From contig NZ_JAKLWS010000008.1 in NCBI RefSeq assembly GCF_022012475.1, forward strand, positions 108,566 through 172,565: a DNA stretch of 64,000 nt, read 5' to 3'. The notes beneath the pieces are model-generated. The model was not told the DNA's origin, searched no databases, and saw only the letters and a program-made list of their open reading frames with translations. The position numbers were made by a program, and so were the translations under genes. Source of the stretch: Rhodohalobacter sulfatireducens. Its GTDB lineage: Bacteria > Bacteroidota > Rhodothermia > Balneolales > Balneolaceae. This document shows, piece by piece, positions 29,550 to 38,511 of this stretch (positions are counted from its first letter, which is position 1; every line of letters begins with the position of its first letter).

Positions 29550-30842
29550 TTAATCATCAATCGATTGGAAAACTAACTGACGGAATTTCCATCCGGTTTC
29601 GTCACCGGTGTTTCCTTGGGTTTGTTTGAAGATCAAGCCAATTACATTTTCATTCGGATCCGCAAAATACTGCGTGTTGAAATAGCCGCCCCAATCAAAT
29701 GTGCCGAAGCTTCCGCGGCCGCCCATCGCTTCGCCTTTTTCATCAACCAAGCCGAAAGCCAAACCGTAATCCCTTCCTGAATCTCCCCTTAAATCGCCAA
29801 CCTGGTTTTGCATCATAAAATTCACAGTTGTTCGACTGAGAAGTCTCGTTCCGGCATACTCTCCATTATTCAGATACATCTGCAGAAATTTGGCATAATC
29901 TTCGATTGTACTGGAAAGCCCCGCTCCGCCCGAGAAGAATGTCATCGCTCCCTCTCGGGGGTAATCCGGATCATAGAATGTAACCGGATAGGATTCCCAG
30001 TTTCCATTCTCATCTTTCCGCTGAACCGTCACCAACCTGTCATGTTTTGATTCGGGGAGGTAGAACCAGGTATCATCCATGCCAAGGGGATCAAAAAGAT
30101 GAGTCCTTAAATACTCATCAAATGGCATCCCCGAGACCTCCTCAACAAAATATCCCAGTACATCCAATCCCTCGCTGTAGGTGTACTCTTCACCGGGCTC
30201 ATGATGTAATGGCAGTTTGGCAAGCTTGGTTACACTTTCCTCTATAGTAATATCTTCCGTGGTAAACAGATCGGTAACACCTGCTTTTTCGTAAATCATT
30301 TTAAATCGTTCATCTCCGTCAATCACGCCGTATCCAATTCCGGATGTGTGAGTCAGCAGGTCACGGATCGTAATCTGGTTTTCAGCGGGAACTGTTGTGT
30401 AAGTGGTATCATCCGCATTGAAGGTATCCAGGATTTGAGCTTCACCGAAAACAGGCAGGTAATCAGAAATCGGGTCATCCAACTGAAACAAACCGTGTTC
30501 CCACAGCATCATCACGGCCGTGGAGGTGATCGCTTTCGTTTGAGATGCAATCCGAAAAATGGTATCCGTACGCAGTTCTCGCCCGGCTTCATTGTCTGCC
30601 AATCCAAATGCTTTTTTATAAACGATTTCGCCGTCTCTTGCAACGAGGGCTGCGGCTCCTGGAATCTGGTTTTGATCAATAGCATTTAGGATCATTTCAT
30701 CTATTCGAGATAGTCGTTCATCCGACATTCCCACATCTTCAGCAATTCCTTCAGAAAGTGGAGGTGTATAAAGTTGGGATTCTGTTTGGGCAAATACTCC
30801 TGATGAGAGCAGAATAAAAATGAGAGTGAATATAAATTTCAT
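29550..30842 (-). CDS. serine beta-lactamase-fold hydrolase (class C/esterase type), secreted
   Basis: The 430-residue protein has a Sec signal peptide (MKFIFTLIFILLSSGVFA-Q). The catalytic S-x-x-K is at 100-103 (RIASQTKAITS). The YxN position reads Tyr-Ser-Glu (YSEGLDVLG) rather than Tyr-x-Asn, which is common among esterase or peptidase relatives rather than true beta-lactamases. Further conserved parts are LLTHTSGIGYG and FSGGAGLSSTIEDYAKF. It probably hydrolyses an ester or D-amino-acid peptide in the periplasm; drug resistance should not be inferred. Confidence 0.9.
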   Translation of the reverse strand: MKFIFTLIFILLSSGVFAQTESQLYTPPLSEGIAEDVGMSDERLSRIDEMILNAIDQNQIPGAAALVARDGEIVYKKAFGLADNEAGRELRTDTIFRIASQTKAITSTAVMMLWEHGLFQLDDPISDYLPVFGEAQILDTFNADDTTYTTVPAENQITIRDLLTHTSGIGYGVIDGDERFKMIYEKAGVTDLFTTEDITIEESVTKLAKLPLHHEPGEEYTYSEGLDVLGYFVEEVSGMPFDEYLRTHLFDPLGMDDTWFYLPESKHDRLVTVQRKDENGNWESYPVTFYDPDYPREGAMTFFSGGAGLSSTIEDYAKFLQMYLNNGEYAGTRLLSRTTVNFMMQNQVGDLRGDSGRDYGLAFGLVDEKGEAMGGRGSFGTFDWGGYFNTQYFADPNENVIGLIFKQTQGNTGDETGWKFRQLVFQSIDD

Positions 30843-31080
30843 GACAGTTGATTACTTTTTTATGGACAAATCTCATTGTACAAAAAAAAAAGACTCTCAG
30901 CTAACAGCACTCTCTTTTTTGATTAAAATTGAATTGACGGACTTAATAAGGATATGAAAATCGGCCACTAGAAAGCAGAATCCGTATTTTAACAAAGATT
31001 AAAAAAAATTATTTTGTGAAAATTTTGATTTTTTTTAAAATTTTCACTGAGAGAACGCTACTAAAAACAAACTATTTATT

Positions 31081-31317
31081 ATGAGTTTACTCGCTGATAT
31101 CTTATTCATCATATCATTTCTTCTTTTTATACTTGGGTTTTTGGGAATTTTTATAAGATTCTTTAGAAAGAAATTCAGACTACGACATTATTTCATCGCC
31201 TCTCTTTTATGTTTTTCTTTAGCCCTTTTCCTGGGTTGGGAAAGTTTTGTAAAAGGATTCACGGGTGAATGCAATGATTATAATTCTGCCTATCAGGAAA
31301 CTGAACAGGTTAATTGA
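31081..31317 (+). CDS. small two-helix membrane protein, hypothetical
   Basis: The 78 residues begin MSLLADILFIISFLLFILGF. Two hydrophobic segments (about 5-28 and 38-55) flank a basic stretch RFFRKKFRLRH, and a polar tail follows. No family recognised. ATG start in an AT-rich context without a clear ribosome-binding site. The next small gene follows after 35 bp on the same strand and is also membrane-bound, so they may be co-transcribed. Confidence 0.55.
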   Translation: MSLLADILFIISFLLFILGFLGIFIRFFRKKFRLRHYFIASLLCFSLALFLGWESFVKGFTGECNDYNSAYQETEQVN

Positions 31318-31352
31318 AAAAAATTGCCCCTTAAATTCATCATCCCAATATC

Positions 31353-31550
31353 GTGAAGCACATGAATTTTTATATTTACTTCCTGTGGTTTTTGATCGTT
31401 TATATAACCATTGATGCAATTTATATCTACCTGACTGATGGGATATTAGAACTTTTCTATGTTGGTTCTGTGTATGCAGCTGCAGGAATTGGATTGGAGG
31501 CGTTGAAGAAATTAAAAAACCGATCCTTGCCAGCAGTAAAGAGTGAATGA
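31353..31550 (+). CDS. small membrane protein, hypothetical
   Basis: There are 65 codons from GTG 31353, or 62 from ATG 31362, which is equally plausible. Two hydrophobic stretches: FYIYFLWFLIVYITIDAIYI and LFYVGSVYAAAGIGLEAL. It ends in a basic tail. No family recognised. The composition is membrane-like over the full length, which favours a real gene over chance, but the support is limited. Confidence 0.45.
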   Translation: MKHMNFYIYFLWFLIVYITIDAIYIYLTDGILELFYVGSVYAAAGIGLEALKKLKNRSLPAVKSE

Positions 31551-31595
31551 AAGATATCTCCCGACAGCTTTCCATAACTTACTTAAAACCAACCC

Positions 31596-31697
31596 TTATC
31601 CAACATCTTCAATAATATCTTCTGCATTTCCAAACCCAACTGCAATTCAAATCCAACCGATCGGTTTTTTTTCCTCTGTCAATTTGGAGGCCGGTAT
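31596..31697 (-). pseudogene. decayed 3' fragment of metZ
   Basis: On the minus strand the codons read PASKLTEEKKPIGWI, a TGA, then IAVGFGNAEDIIEDVG and a stop. The intact metZ at 32910-34070 ends PASTTHSKLTKEERT... then IAVGLENAEDIIGDLNL. The match runs to the natural end of the gene with small deletions and an internal stop. It is in the same orientation as metZ; the YdjM-like gene lies between the two. Confidence 0.85.
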
Positions 31698-31772
31698 AGC
31701 TTTTTAAAAGTTTTACCGTTCATAAACATCAGTTAATTTTTTCAGAAGTTTTTGAAGCTAGGGCTAAATGTA

Positions 31773-32780
31773 TCACTTATTGCCATCATTACGGCCCAAA
31801 AGCATATTCAGAAACGCCTGCCTGTTCTCGGATCCTGCATCACGGTAAGCATCAAATGTCACATGCTGATCCATATTGGTGGTATCTACTTCAATGCCCC
31901 ATAATGGAGAGAGTGTTGTCGGGAGCATGGAGTAGCGGCCATCCCCGATCACGTTTTCCTGTTCCGGGTGCATGATCAGAAAATCATCCGATAACGCTGA
32001 AAAACGCCGGATGTCGCGGTATAACGTGGTTCCTTCATACGCTGAAAACCTCTCTTCCCATTCCAGAAGCGGAGCCTGTTCACCGTCATAAATGGTCGGT
32101 TCAAAAAAGGGAATGAGCCGGATGCCTGCGGCGTATAAGTTCCCATCGGCTTCATAACGAACGCTCCAGAGCAGCTGGTTTGCAATGGTGGGTTTTAACA
32201 CCATTCGCCCGACATCATGCCCCTTGTACGATGCGAGCTGGAGTGCAGCTTCCTCGGCTCGTTGCTGCTGCATATAACCGAACGATAGGTAGAGAAAGAG
32301 CCATCCCCCGGCAAGTATTACATACACTTTTTTTTTGAAGAATGCGATTCCTGTCAGCAGGATAATACCAAGTGTAAAGAGCGGATCAAACACAGATATA
32401 ATATTGAGCGAGTAGCGTTCGTCCAGGAACGGCCAGAAGAGGTATACTCCGTAGCTGGTAATGAAATCGAATACCCCGGCCGTTGAGTAGCCCGCAAAGC
32501 TGTAGAGGTAGGCTTCTTTCTTGGTTAGATACTTTTTCACGAACCACCATGTCAAACAGGTAGCAATCAAAGCTCCGATCGGAATGAAGATTATGGAGTG
32601 GGTGAAATGGCGATGTAGTTCCAACATCATAAGCGGGTCCGAGCCGGTGGGGATGAAAACATCCAGGTCTGCAAGCATGGCTGAGACGAATCCGGTGAAA
32701 GTAGCAGCCCGAAAAGTTTCCGGCTTTGCAACTGTTTGGGAAGCCGTAGCGCCGATAAATCCGTGTGTTATTGGGTCCAT
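31773..32780 (-). CDS. YdjM-like membrane-bound metal-dependent hydrolase (DUF457)
   Basis: The 335-residue protein starts with MDPITHGFIGA and has LADLDVFIP and LHRHFTHSI within the first 65 residues. These His/Asp motifs are typical of the YdjM/LexA-regulated family of inner-membrane proteins. About four or five helices follow to residue 170, then a soluble C-terminal domain of about 165 residues. Biochemical function of the family is not settled. It is downstream of metZ on the same strand (129 bp) and is bracketed by metZ and a metZ 3' remnant. Confidence 0.85.
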   Translation of the reverse strand: MDPITHGFIGATASQTVAKPETFRAATFTGFVSAMLADLDVFIPTGSDPLMMLELHRHFTHSIIFIPIGALIATCLTWWFVKKYLTKKEAYLYSFAGYSTAGVFDFITSYGVYLFWPFLDERYSLNIISVFDPLFTLGIILLTGIAFFKKKVYVILAGGWLFLYLSFGYMQQQRAEEAALQLASYKGHDVGRMVLKPTIANQLLWSVRYEADGNLYAAGIRLIPFFEPTIYDGEQAPLLEWEERFSAYEGTTLYRDIRRFSALSDDFLIMHPEQENVIGDGRYSMLPTTLSPLWGIEVDTTNMDQHVTFDAYRDAGSENRQAFLNMLLGRNDGNK

Positions 32781-32909
32781 ACCTAAATCAGGGCGAGTTT
32801 GCTCTCAATGTACCATTATTAAGTGGATATCCATCCTTTGAATTAAAACCCAAAAAACAATGAAGTTGAAATACTGGTTCCATTCACTCCATGTTAGAAA
32901 GAGCTTTAT

Positions 32910-34070
32910 TTACAAGTTCAGATCCCCGATGATATCCTCCGCATTCTCGAGGCCCACCGCAATCCGGATCAGGCCTTCTGTAATCCCCACTGCTGTTCGC
33001 TCCTCTTTAGTAAGTTTGGAGTGTGTGGTGGAAGCAGGGTGGGTAACGATTGTTCGGGTATCTCCCAAATTTGCAGAGCGACTGAGCATACGGATGCCGT
33101 CAATAAACTTCACTGCTGCCTTATACCCTCCCTTGATTTCAAAGCAAACCACACCACCGCCTCGTTTCATCTGTTTTTTGGCAAGGTCAAACTGCGGATG
33201 GCTGTTGTGATGGGGATACTTTACGAAATTGACCTTCGGATGGCCGTCCAGAAACTCAGTTACCTTCTCGGCATTATCGCAGTGTCGCTCCATCCGAACC
33301 GGTAGTGTTTCCAGGCTCTTACTGAAAAGCCAAGCATTAAACGGGGAAAGAGCCGGGCCGGTATTTCGTGTAAAAAATTCGACCTCCTCCATGTATTTCT
33401 CTCTTCCCAGGATCACTCCACCGATGGCTCGCCCCTGTCCGTCAATAAATTTTGTCGCAGAATGCTGGACCAGGTCGGCACCGAATTCTATGGGACGCTG
33501 CAGGTATGGAGTGGCAAAACAGTTGTCGACGACAAAAATGAGATCATGCGCCTTAGCAAGTTTACCCGCCCATTCAAGGTCGATTAGATCCAATCCAGGA
33601 TTTGAAGGCGTTTCGAGGAATAACATCTTCGTGTTATCCTGTATGAGTGACTCCCATTCTTCCGTTTTTTTGACATCTCCGTACGTAAACGTAATTCCCC
33701 ATTTTGGCAGAATCTGGCTTAATATTTGGTGAGAAGAACCAAAAAGAGACCGTGATGCCAACACATGATCCCCCTGTTCCAGTAAGGCAGCAAGGCAGCC
33801 AAAGATAGCAGCCATTCCCGAGCCCGTGGCAACTCCCGCTTCTGCTCCTTCCAGCCTGCACATTTTGTTGATAAACTCATCCGTGTTTGGATTGGAATAC
33901 CGGCTATATACATTTCCTTCAACCTCTTTGGCAAACAGTGCCCGGGCATGCTCGGCCGACTCAAAGGTAAAACTGGAGGTCATATACAATGGTGTGGAGT
34001 GCTCCCGTTCGGCCGTGGTTGGTGTTTGGGTGCGAATCGCTTCGGTTTCGAAGTTTTTCTTTTTAGGCAT
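32910..34070 (-). CDS. metZ: O-succinylhomoserine sulfhydrylase-like PLP enzyme
   Basis: The 386-residue Cys/Met-metabolism PLP enzyme has the PLP lysine K207 in QHSATKFIDGQGR. The SRYSNPNTDEF motif is near residue 57, TGSGMAAIF at 82, ETPSNPGLDL at 153, and SLGD-type SANLGDTRTIVTHPAS near the end. The combination SATKFIDGQGRAIGG is characteristic of MetZ, which makes homocysteine from O-succinylhomoserine and sulfide. A related gamma-synthase or lyase activity cannot be excluded. A hairpin lies in the presumed 5' leader. Confidence 0.88.
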   Translation of the reverse strand: MPKKKNFETEAIRTQTPTTAEREHSTPLYMTSSFTFESAEHARALFAKEVEGNVYSRYSNPNTDEFINKMCRLEGAEAGVATGSGMAAIFGCLAALLEQGDHVLASRSLFGSSHQILSQILPKWGITFTYGDVKKTEEWESLIQDNTKMLFLETPSNPGLDLIDLEWAGKLAKAHDLIFVVDNCFATPYLQRPIEFGADLVQHSATKFIDGQGRAIGGVILGREKYMEEVEFFTRNTGPALSPFNAWLFSKSLETLPVRMERHCDNAEKVTEFLDGHPKVNFVKYPHHNSHPQFDLAKKQMKRGGGVVCFEIKGGYKAAVKFIDGIRMLSRSANLGDTRTIVTHPASTTHSKLTKEERTAVGITEGLIRIAVGLENAEDIIGDLNL

Positions 34071-34107
34071 GTTTCAGGTTGCGGGGTTCGAGTTACAGGA
34101 ATTGTAA

Positions 34108-34149
34108 AACGGTCAGCCCCAAAAGTATTCGGGACAGGCTTTGACCGTT
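34108..34149. promoter_or_regulatory. hairpin in the metZ 5' leader region
   Basis: The arms AACGGTCA (34108-34115) and TGACCGTT (34142-34149) form an 8-bp stem with an inner CCCGAA/TTTTGGGG part. It lies 38 bp upstream of the metZ start. No T-run follows in the metZ direction, and the conserved cores of SAM riboswitches are not visible. It may simply be another palindromic repeat (its CCTGTCCCGAA part recurs in the window). Confidence 0.45.
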
Positions 34150-34249
34150 ACTGCTAGATTAAATTCAGGTTTATATCTAAAATAAAGTTTTGAGCCCGGT
34201 CAACCCCCGACGGTTCGGGATGGCTTGGCCACTGTCCGGCGTACATAAT

Positions 34250-34669
34250 TCACTTTTCATTAACAACCTCAAAACTGGTCGTAATTTTCGCTGTTTTTTC
34301 CAGCATTTTGGATACGGAGCAGTATTTGTTGACAGAAAGGTTGATCGCTCGTTCAGCTTTTTTTTCATCTACACTGCCGGTAAAAATATAGTGCATGTGT
34401 ATCGCTTTGAATTCTGAATAGGTACCGACTTTTTGGCGATCAGCGGTTACTTCAACCGCAATATCATCGGGATTTTGTTTCTGTTTTTTCAGTATACCTA
34501 CAATGTCGATCGTTGAGCACCCGGCCGCTGCGGCGAGTAACATCTGCATCGGACGGAATCCACCATTGATTCCTCCGATATTAGCCGATCCATCCATTTG
34601 AAGGGTAGCACCATCCTCATTTTCGGCTTCCATGTGAACGGCGTCGTTAAGTCGTTTTACTTTAATCAT
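34250..34669 (-). CDS. OsmC family protein
   Basis: The 139-residue protein of the OsmC/Ohr fold has MQMLLAAAAGCSTIDIVGIL with the conserved catalytic Cys in the AGCS turn and a C-terminal ISLSV-like ERAINLSVNKYCSVSKML with the second Cys. OsmC-type proteins reduce organic hydroperoxides with a Cys pair; this subtype resembles YhfA, whose substrate is unclear. It lies next to metZ and the arsS pair, all on the minus strand. Confidence 0.9.
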   Translation of the reverse strand: MIKVKRLNDAVHMEAENEDGATLQMDGSANIGGINGGFRPMQMLLAAAAGCSTIDIVGILKKQKQNPDDIAVEVTADRQKVGTYSEFKAIHMHYIFTGSVDEKKAERAINLSVNKYCSVSKMLEKTAKITTSFEVVNEK

Positions 34670-34780
34670 CTTAGAATATTTTAGCTAACTGTTTCTATGC
34701 ATTGAAGATAGGAATTCTATGACTGATGAGGAAAGAATGTAGTGGATTGATTTGTAAAAGGATGAGTGGAAAGATAACTT

Positions 34781-34921
34781 CCCCTTCCTTGTTCCGTGCA
34801 GTTGCGGAATAGGGAAGGGGATTGAGGAGATGGGTTCCAAAGATACTGAACGAGTCAACCACCCGTTGAATACAAGAAGCAGAGCTTCCGTTTGTCGATC
34901 CGAAGGAAGACCTTCGGATCG
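34781..34921. repeat. two palindromic repeats between arsS and osmC
   Basis: A hairpin with arms CCCCTTCC...TTCCG and CGGAA...GGGAAGGGG at 34781-34820 resembles family 2 of the leu/ilv operon. A perfect 11-bp stem CGATCCGAAGG/CCTTCGGATCG is at 34896-34921. Neither is followed by a T-run. Confidence 0.65.
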
Positions 34922-34941
34922 AGTATTAAATTACATTAAGA

Positions 34942-35988
34942 TCAAGTCGTAGCTCCGCCACAACTGCTGCCGGCACCGGCTGTGCATCCGTAGCAATGCT
35001 GGTTTGTAATAATTTCCCGATCGTTCAACGCATCTAAATCCCAGTCTTTGATGTGTTGAGGAGAGCCGTTTTCGGTCTCCATCTTGAGCATCTGGTTAAA
35101 ATCACAATCGTAAAGAGTACCGTCCCAACCAATGGAGATGGTGTTTCTGCACATCACACCCTCGGCCGCTGCAGGATTGAATGAGGTCACAAGTTTTTCC
35201 ATATATTCATCCAGGTTTCCACTGGTAACGAGGAAATTCAGGTAACGGCTAATCGGCAGATTTGTAATCGTAAAAAGATCATTAAACTCAATGCCGTGAT
35301 CTTTCCATAAACGATCTTTGTACTGCTGTTTGAGTGACTCCTGGTCGCCCGGAAGAAAAGCCCCAACGGGATTATAGACAAGGTTCAGTTCTAAACCTGA
35401 CTCCTCTTTACCATAACCGATCTCATTTAAAATTTTAAGTACTTTCATCGATTTATCATACGTTCCCTCCCCTCTTTGGGCATCCGTTCTCCTCCTATTG
35501 TAAAACGGAAGCGAGCAGGTAATCTCCACCCCATGGTCTGCCATAAACTGGGGCAGGTCTTCGAACTTTCGGGTATCCAAAATGGTGAGGTTCGACCGCA
35601 CGATAATATCTTTACGCAGCTTCGCAACCTCATCTACAAACCATCGAAAATGCGGATTCATCTCCGGTGCGCCACCTGTCAAATCCACCGTTTCGATGTC
35701 CGAATGCTCGAGAGCATCAAGGCAGTACTCCAGCGTCTCTTTTGTCATGATCTCCTGCCGGTCAGGCCCTGCATCAACATGGCAGTGTTTGCAGGTCATA
35801 TTACACATGTACCCCACATTGATCTGGAATATTTCAATTCCGGTCGGTTTCAGCGGAAACAGTCCAATTTCATCCATCTTGGACTCGAACTTCTCCAGCC
35901 GTTTAACTTTTTCGGTTTGATTGTTAATGATATCCAGCTGTACTTCAGGATCAGCTAACGAGTGGCTTTGTGCTATAAGAGACTTCAT
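34942..35988 (-). CDS. arsS: arsenosugar biosynthesis radical SAM protein ArsS
   Basis: The 348-residue radical SAM enzyme has the cluster CNMTCKHC (Cys62, 66, 69), followed by VDLTGGAPEMNP and VRSNLTIL. The diagnostic C-terminus is CYGCTAGAGSSCGGATT, a Cys-rich SPASM-like tail typical of ArsS. ArsS is linked to attaching the ribose-derived group to arsenic in arsenosugar formation. Cys stands where selenoprotein homologues can have Sec. The CMD peroxidase-like gene 78 bp upstream is its usual companion; arsM is not in the window. Confidence 0.93.
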   Translation of the reverse strand: MKSLIAQSHSLADPEVQLDIINNQTEKVKRLEKFESKMDEIGLFPLKPTGIEIFQINVGYMCNMTCKHCHVDAGPDRQEIMTKETLEYCLDALEHSDIETVDLTGGAPEMNPHFRWFVDEVAKLRKDIIVRSNLTILDTRKFEDLPQFMADHGVEITCSLPFYNRRRTDAQRGEGTYDKSMKVLKILNEIGYGKEESGLELNLVYNPVGAFLPGDQESLKQQYKDRLWKDHGIEFNDLFTITNLPISRYLNFLVTSGNLDEYMEKLVTSFNPAAAEGVMCRNTISIGWDGTLYDCDFNQMLKMETENGSPQHIKDWDLDALNDREIITNQHCYGCTAGAGSSCGGATT

Positions 35989-36066
35989 ACGTTGTGCTGC
36001 AAATTATCTTATTTGGGATTGCAATTCAGCTCTGTTTAAATACAGATGTGTACACATCTTAATATC

Positions 36067-36402
36067 TTACATCGAGAGCTTTTTCACCTGATTCATCATT
36101 TGAACACCGTGAACAAGTGATGAACCTCCCCGTATAGCAGTTGCTACATGAACGGCTTCCATCATCTGTTCTTCAGAGCAGCCTTGCTGGAGTGTCTCAT
36201 CTGTGTATGCATCTATGCAGTACGGACATTGAATAACATGCGCAACAGCAAGAGCAATCAACGCTTTCTCTCTTTTAGTAAGAGCACCCTCTTCAAAAAC
36301 AGAACCGTAATACTCGAAAAATTTATCACCTAACTCTTTTTGAAATTCAGTTACATCACCAAACTTTTTAAGATCTTCGGGGTCGTAATATTTCTTATCC
36401 AT
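36067..36402 (-). CDS. arsenosugar-associated CMD/peroxidase-like protein
   Basis: The 111-residue carboxymuconolactone-decarboxylase-fold protein has the redox motif CPYC (Cys59, Cys62) followed by the family His-like helix (IDAYTDETLQQG) and AIRGGSSLVHGVQMM. AhpD-like proteins of this subtype occur next to arsS in many genomes and are named for that association; the reaction is unproven. It is transcribed towards arsS, so the two probably form an operon. Confidence 0.9.
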   Translation of the reverse strand: MDKKYYDPEDLKKFGDVTEFQKELGDKFFEYYGSVFEEGALTKREKALIALAVAHVIQCPYCIDAYTDETLQQGCSEEQMMEAVHVATAIRGGSSLVHGVQMMNQVKKLSM

Positions 36403-36652
36403 ATTGCTTTATTTGATTTTTGATTCTCATTAATAAATACGAAGTACTTTGTCGAACAGATTGTTTTTTGTCAGCAGATTTTTATGCACATGGAAATAAC
36501 TCATTTCTTACAAACATAAAAGATTAATTTGGTGTGATTCATTCGATATGTGAACGAATCATAGTAAAGGCGAGTAGGAATTATATCACAAAAGGATAAA
36601 AAGAGGATAGAAAATCAGGCTGAATTAATATCAATCCAGCCTGACAGAAAAC

Positions 36653-37747
36653 TTATGCCTTAGCAGTTTCTTCGAGAGAGGTGATCAACCGATTTGATAT
36701 TTCTTCCGTGTTGGCAAGTGTCGTGCCGGGTTCATCGTTATAAAGATCAGCTGGACGATAACCATCATCCAGCAGTTTCAGGATGGCTGCTTCAATACGT
36801 TTGGCTGCCGATTCCAATTTCAACGAGTGCCTGCACAGCAACGCCGCCGATGCAACCGCAGCTAACGGATTAGCAATCCCCTGCCCGGCTATATCCGGTG
36901 CTGATCCATGGACCGGTTCGTATAATCCATTTTCTCCACCTAAACTTGCAGAAGGCAGCATTCCAATTGAACCGGTAAGCATAGAGGCTTCATCACTCAA
37001 AATATCTCCAAACAGATTTCCGGTTACAATCACATCGAACTGCTTTGGATTTCTGATAAGCTGCATTGCGGCATTGTCCACAAGCATATGGCTCAATTCA
37101 ACATCCGGGTACTCTTCTGCTACTTCAAGTACAGATTTTCTCCACAGTCGTGAACTTTCCAAAACATTCATTTTATCAACAGAACAGACTCTTTTCCCGC
37201 GGAGTTTGGCGGTTTCGAAAGCAATTCTAGCCACACGCTGAACTTCAGACCGGCTATACTTCATCGTGTCAACAGAAAATGGGTCTCCATCTTCTTCGGC
37301 ACTAAATCGGGGTTTGCCAAAATATACTCCACCGGTCAATTCGCGAACGATAAGAATATCGGTTCCTTCAATAACTTCTTCCTTAAGTGTGGATGATCCT
37401 GAAAGTGCTGAGTGTACAAAGATGGGCCTGAGATTGGCATAAACACCCAGTTCCTTCCGAAGCTTTAATAAAGCAGCTTCCGGGCGCAAGTTGGCGCTGA
37501 GGTCATCCCATTTCGGGCCGCCAACAGCGCCCAGAAGTACAACTTTATGTTCTTTACAGGTTTCTAAGATTTCATCTGTAACCGGTTCGCCAAACTCATC
37601 GTAGCAAGTTCCACCAAAGGGTCGTTTTGTAACATTGAGTTTAATGTCGTGCTGTTCACAAACGGTATCTAAAACTTGTAGTGCAACATCCGTTACTTCT
37701 GGTCCAATTCCATCACCGGGGAGCGCAACAATACTTACTTCTTTCAT
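36653..37747 (-). CDS. leuB: 3-isopropylmalate dehydrogenase
   Basis: The 364-residue NAD-dependent beta-decarboxylating dehydrogenase of leucine synthesis has GDGIGPEVTDVALQVL at the N-terminus, LRKELGVYANLRPI, and NLFGDILSDEASMLTGSIG with the metal-binding acids. GSAPDIAGQGIANPLA is the NAD loop. The start overlaps the leuD stop (ATGA). It is the last gene of the leu/ilv cluster. Confidence 0.97.
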   Translation of the reverse strand: MKEVSIVALPGDGIGPEVTDVALQVLDTVCEQHDIKLNVTKRPFGGTCYDEFGEPVTDEILETCKEHKVVLLGAVGGPKWDDLSANLRPEAALLKLRKELGVYANLRPIFVHSALSGSSTLKEEVIEGTDILIVRELTGGVYFGKPRFSAEEDGDPFSVDTMKYSRSEVQRVARIAFETAKLRGKRVCSVDKMNVLESSRLWRKSVLEVAEEYPDVELSHMLVDNAAMQLIRNPKQFDVIVTGNLFGDILSDEASMLTGSIGMLPSASLGGENGLYEPVHGSAPDIAGQGIANPLAAVASAALLCRHSLKLESAAKRIEAAILKLLDDGYRPADLYNDEPGTTLANTEEISNRLITSLEETAKA

Positions 37748-38322
37748 GCTTTTTCGATCATTCCGTTTTGTCGGGCATAAGCGAAAATGCCACCGGCGTG
37801 AACGATGTCAGCCACACTGCCCAAAGGTTTGATTTTATACGTTTTATCCTGTGTATGATTGATCAATTCATGGTTCTCCTGGTCAATCTCTAACTCATCA
37901 CCTGTTTTGATCTCGGTACTGAGATCTTTCAGGCTTTCAAATGGAATTAAAAATCCGCCATCAACTGAGTTTCTGTAAAAGATTCTTGCATAAGATGGCG
38001 AGATAATCGCTTCAATCCCGGCAATTTCAAGGGAAGCAGGAGCATGCTCGCGAGAGGAACCACACCCAAAATTATCGCTGGAAACAATAATCTTAAATTC
38101 ACTTTTTGTCTCTTCGTCTTGAGTGAGAGGAATTCCTCCTTCTGGCAGGCCGGATTCTTCAATCGGTACCCCCGAAAGTGCATATTTTCCGTATAACTTT
38201 CGTTCTTCAGGATCATCCAAACTGTACACAAGATGTGCCGCCGGAATAATCTGGTCGGTATCAATATTCTTTCCCAATACAAAGGCTTTTCCTTTGATGG
38301 GTTCTTTTTCTTCTTTGCTCAT
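37744..38322 (-). CDS. leuD: 3-isopropylmalate dehydratase, small subunit
   Basis: The 192-residue swivel-domain subunit pairs with LeuC. It has the FGCGSSREHAP motif, DTDQIIPA at the N-terminus and SYARIFYRNSVDGGFL. It overlaps leuB by 4 nt, implying translational coupling. A 189-bp gap containing a family-2 repeat separates it from leuC. Confidence 0.96.
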   Translation of the reverse strand: MSKEEKEPIKGKAFVLGKNIDTDQIIPAAHLVYSLDDPEERKLYGKYALSGVPIEESGLPEGGIPLTQDEETKSEFKIIVSSDNFGCGSSREHAPASLEIAGIEAIISPSYARIFYRNSVDGGFLIPFESLKDLSTEIKTGDELEIDQENHELINHTQDKTYKIKPLGSVADIVHAGGIFAYARQNGMIEKA

Positions 38323-38356
38323 GTTATTGAGTAAAAATTTTCTGTTTTCAAATTAA

Positions 38357-38482
38357 GTGTCCCCTCTTTGAAGGGGGATTTAGGGGAGATGGCTATTCAG
38401 TCTCTAAACATAACTCCGTAAACACACCCCTGATAGCTTCGCTGAACGCTACGCTATCTGTCTCCCCTCTCGAGAGGGGAGG
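38357..38482. repeat. family-2 palindromic repeat in leuC-leuD gap
   Basis: It starts GTGTCCCCTCTTTGAAGGGG followed by GATTTAGGGGAGATGG and ends CTCCCCTCTCGAGAGGGGA. The two GC-rich hairpins enclose about 80 bp with an inner palindrome GCTTCGCTGAACGCTACGC. Confidence 0.8.
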
Positions 38483-38511
38483 TCTCATGTCTCAAATCTC
38501 AAGACTCATGA

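Noticed and set aside
29550..30842. Antibiotic-resistance beta-lactamase
   Set aside because: Fold and S-x-x-K are present, but the YxN motif reads Tyr-Ser-Glu and the sequence resembles esterase/peptidase relatives; resistance cannot be inferred.
33229..33732. 167-codon plus-strand frame within metZ
   Set aside because: Antisense to conserved PLP-enzyme motifs; Ser/Arg-rich with no recognisable domain.
34071..34249. SAM riboswitch upstream of metZ
   Set aside because: Expected for a methionine gene, but the conserved cores are not visible; only a simple hairpin made of sequences that recur elsewhere in the window is present.
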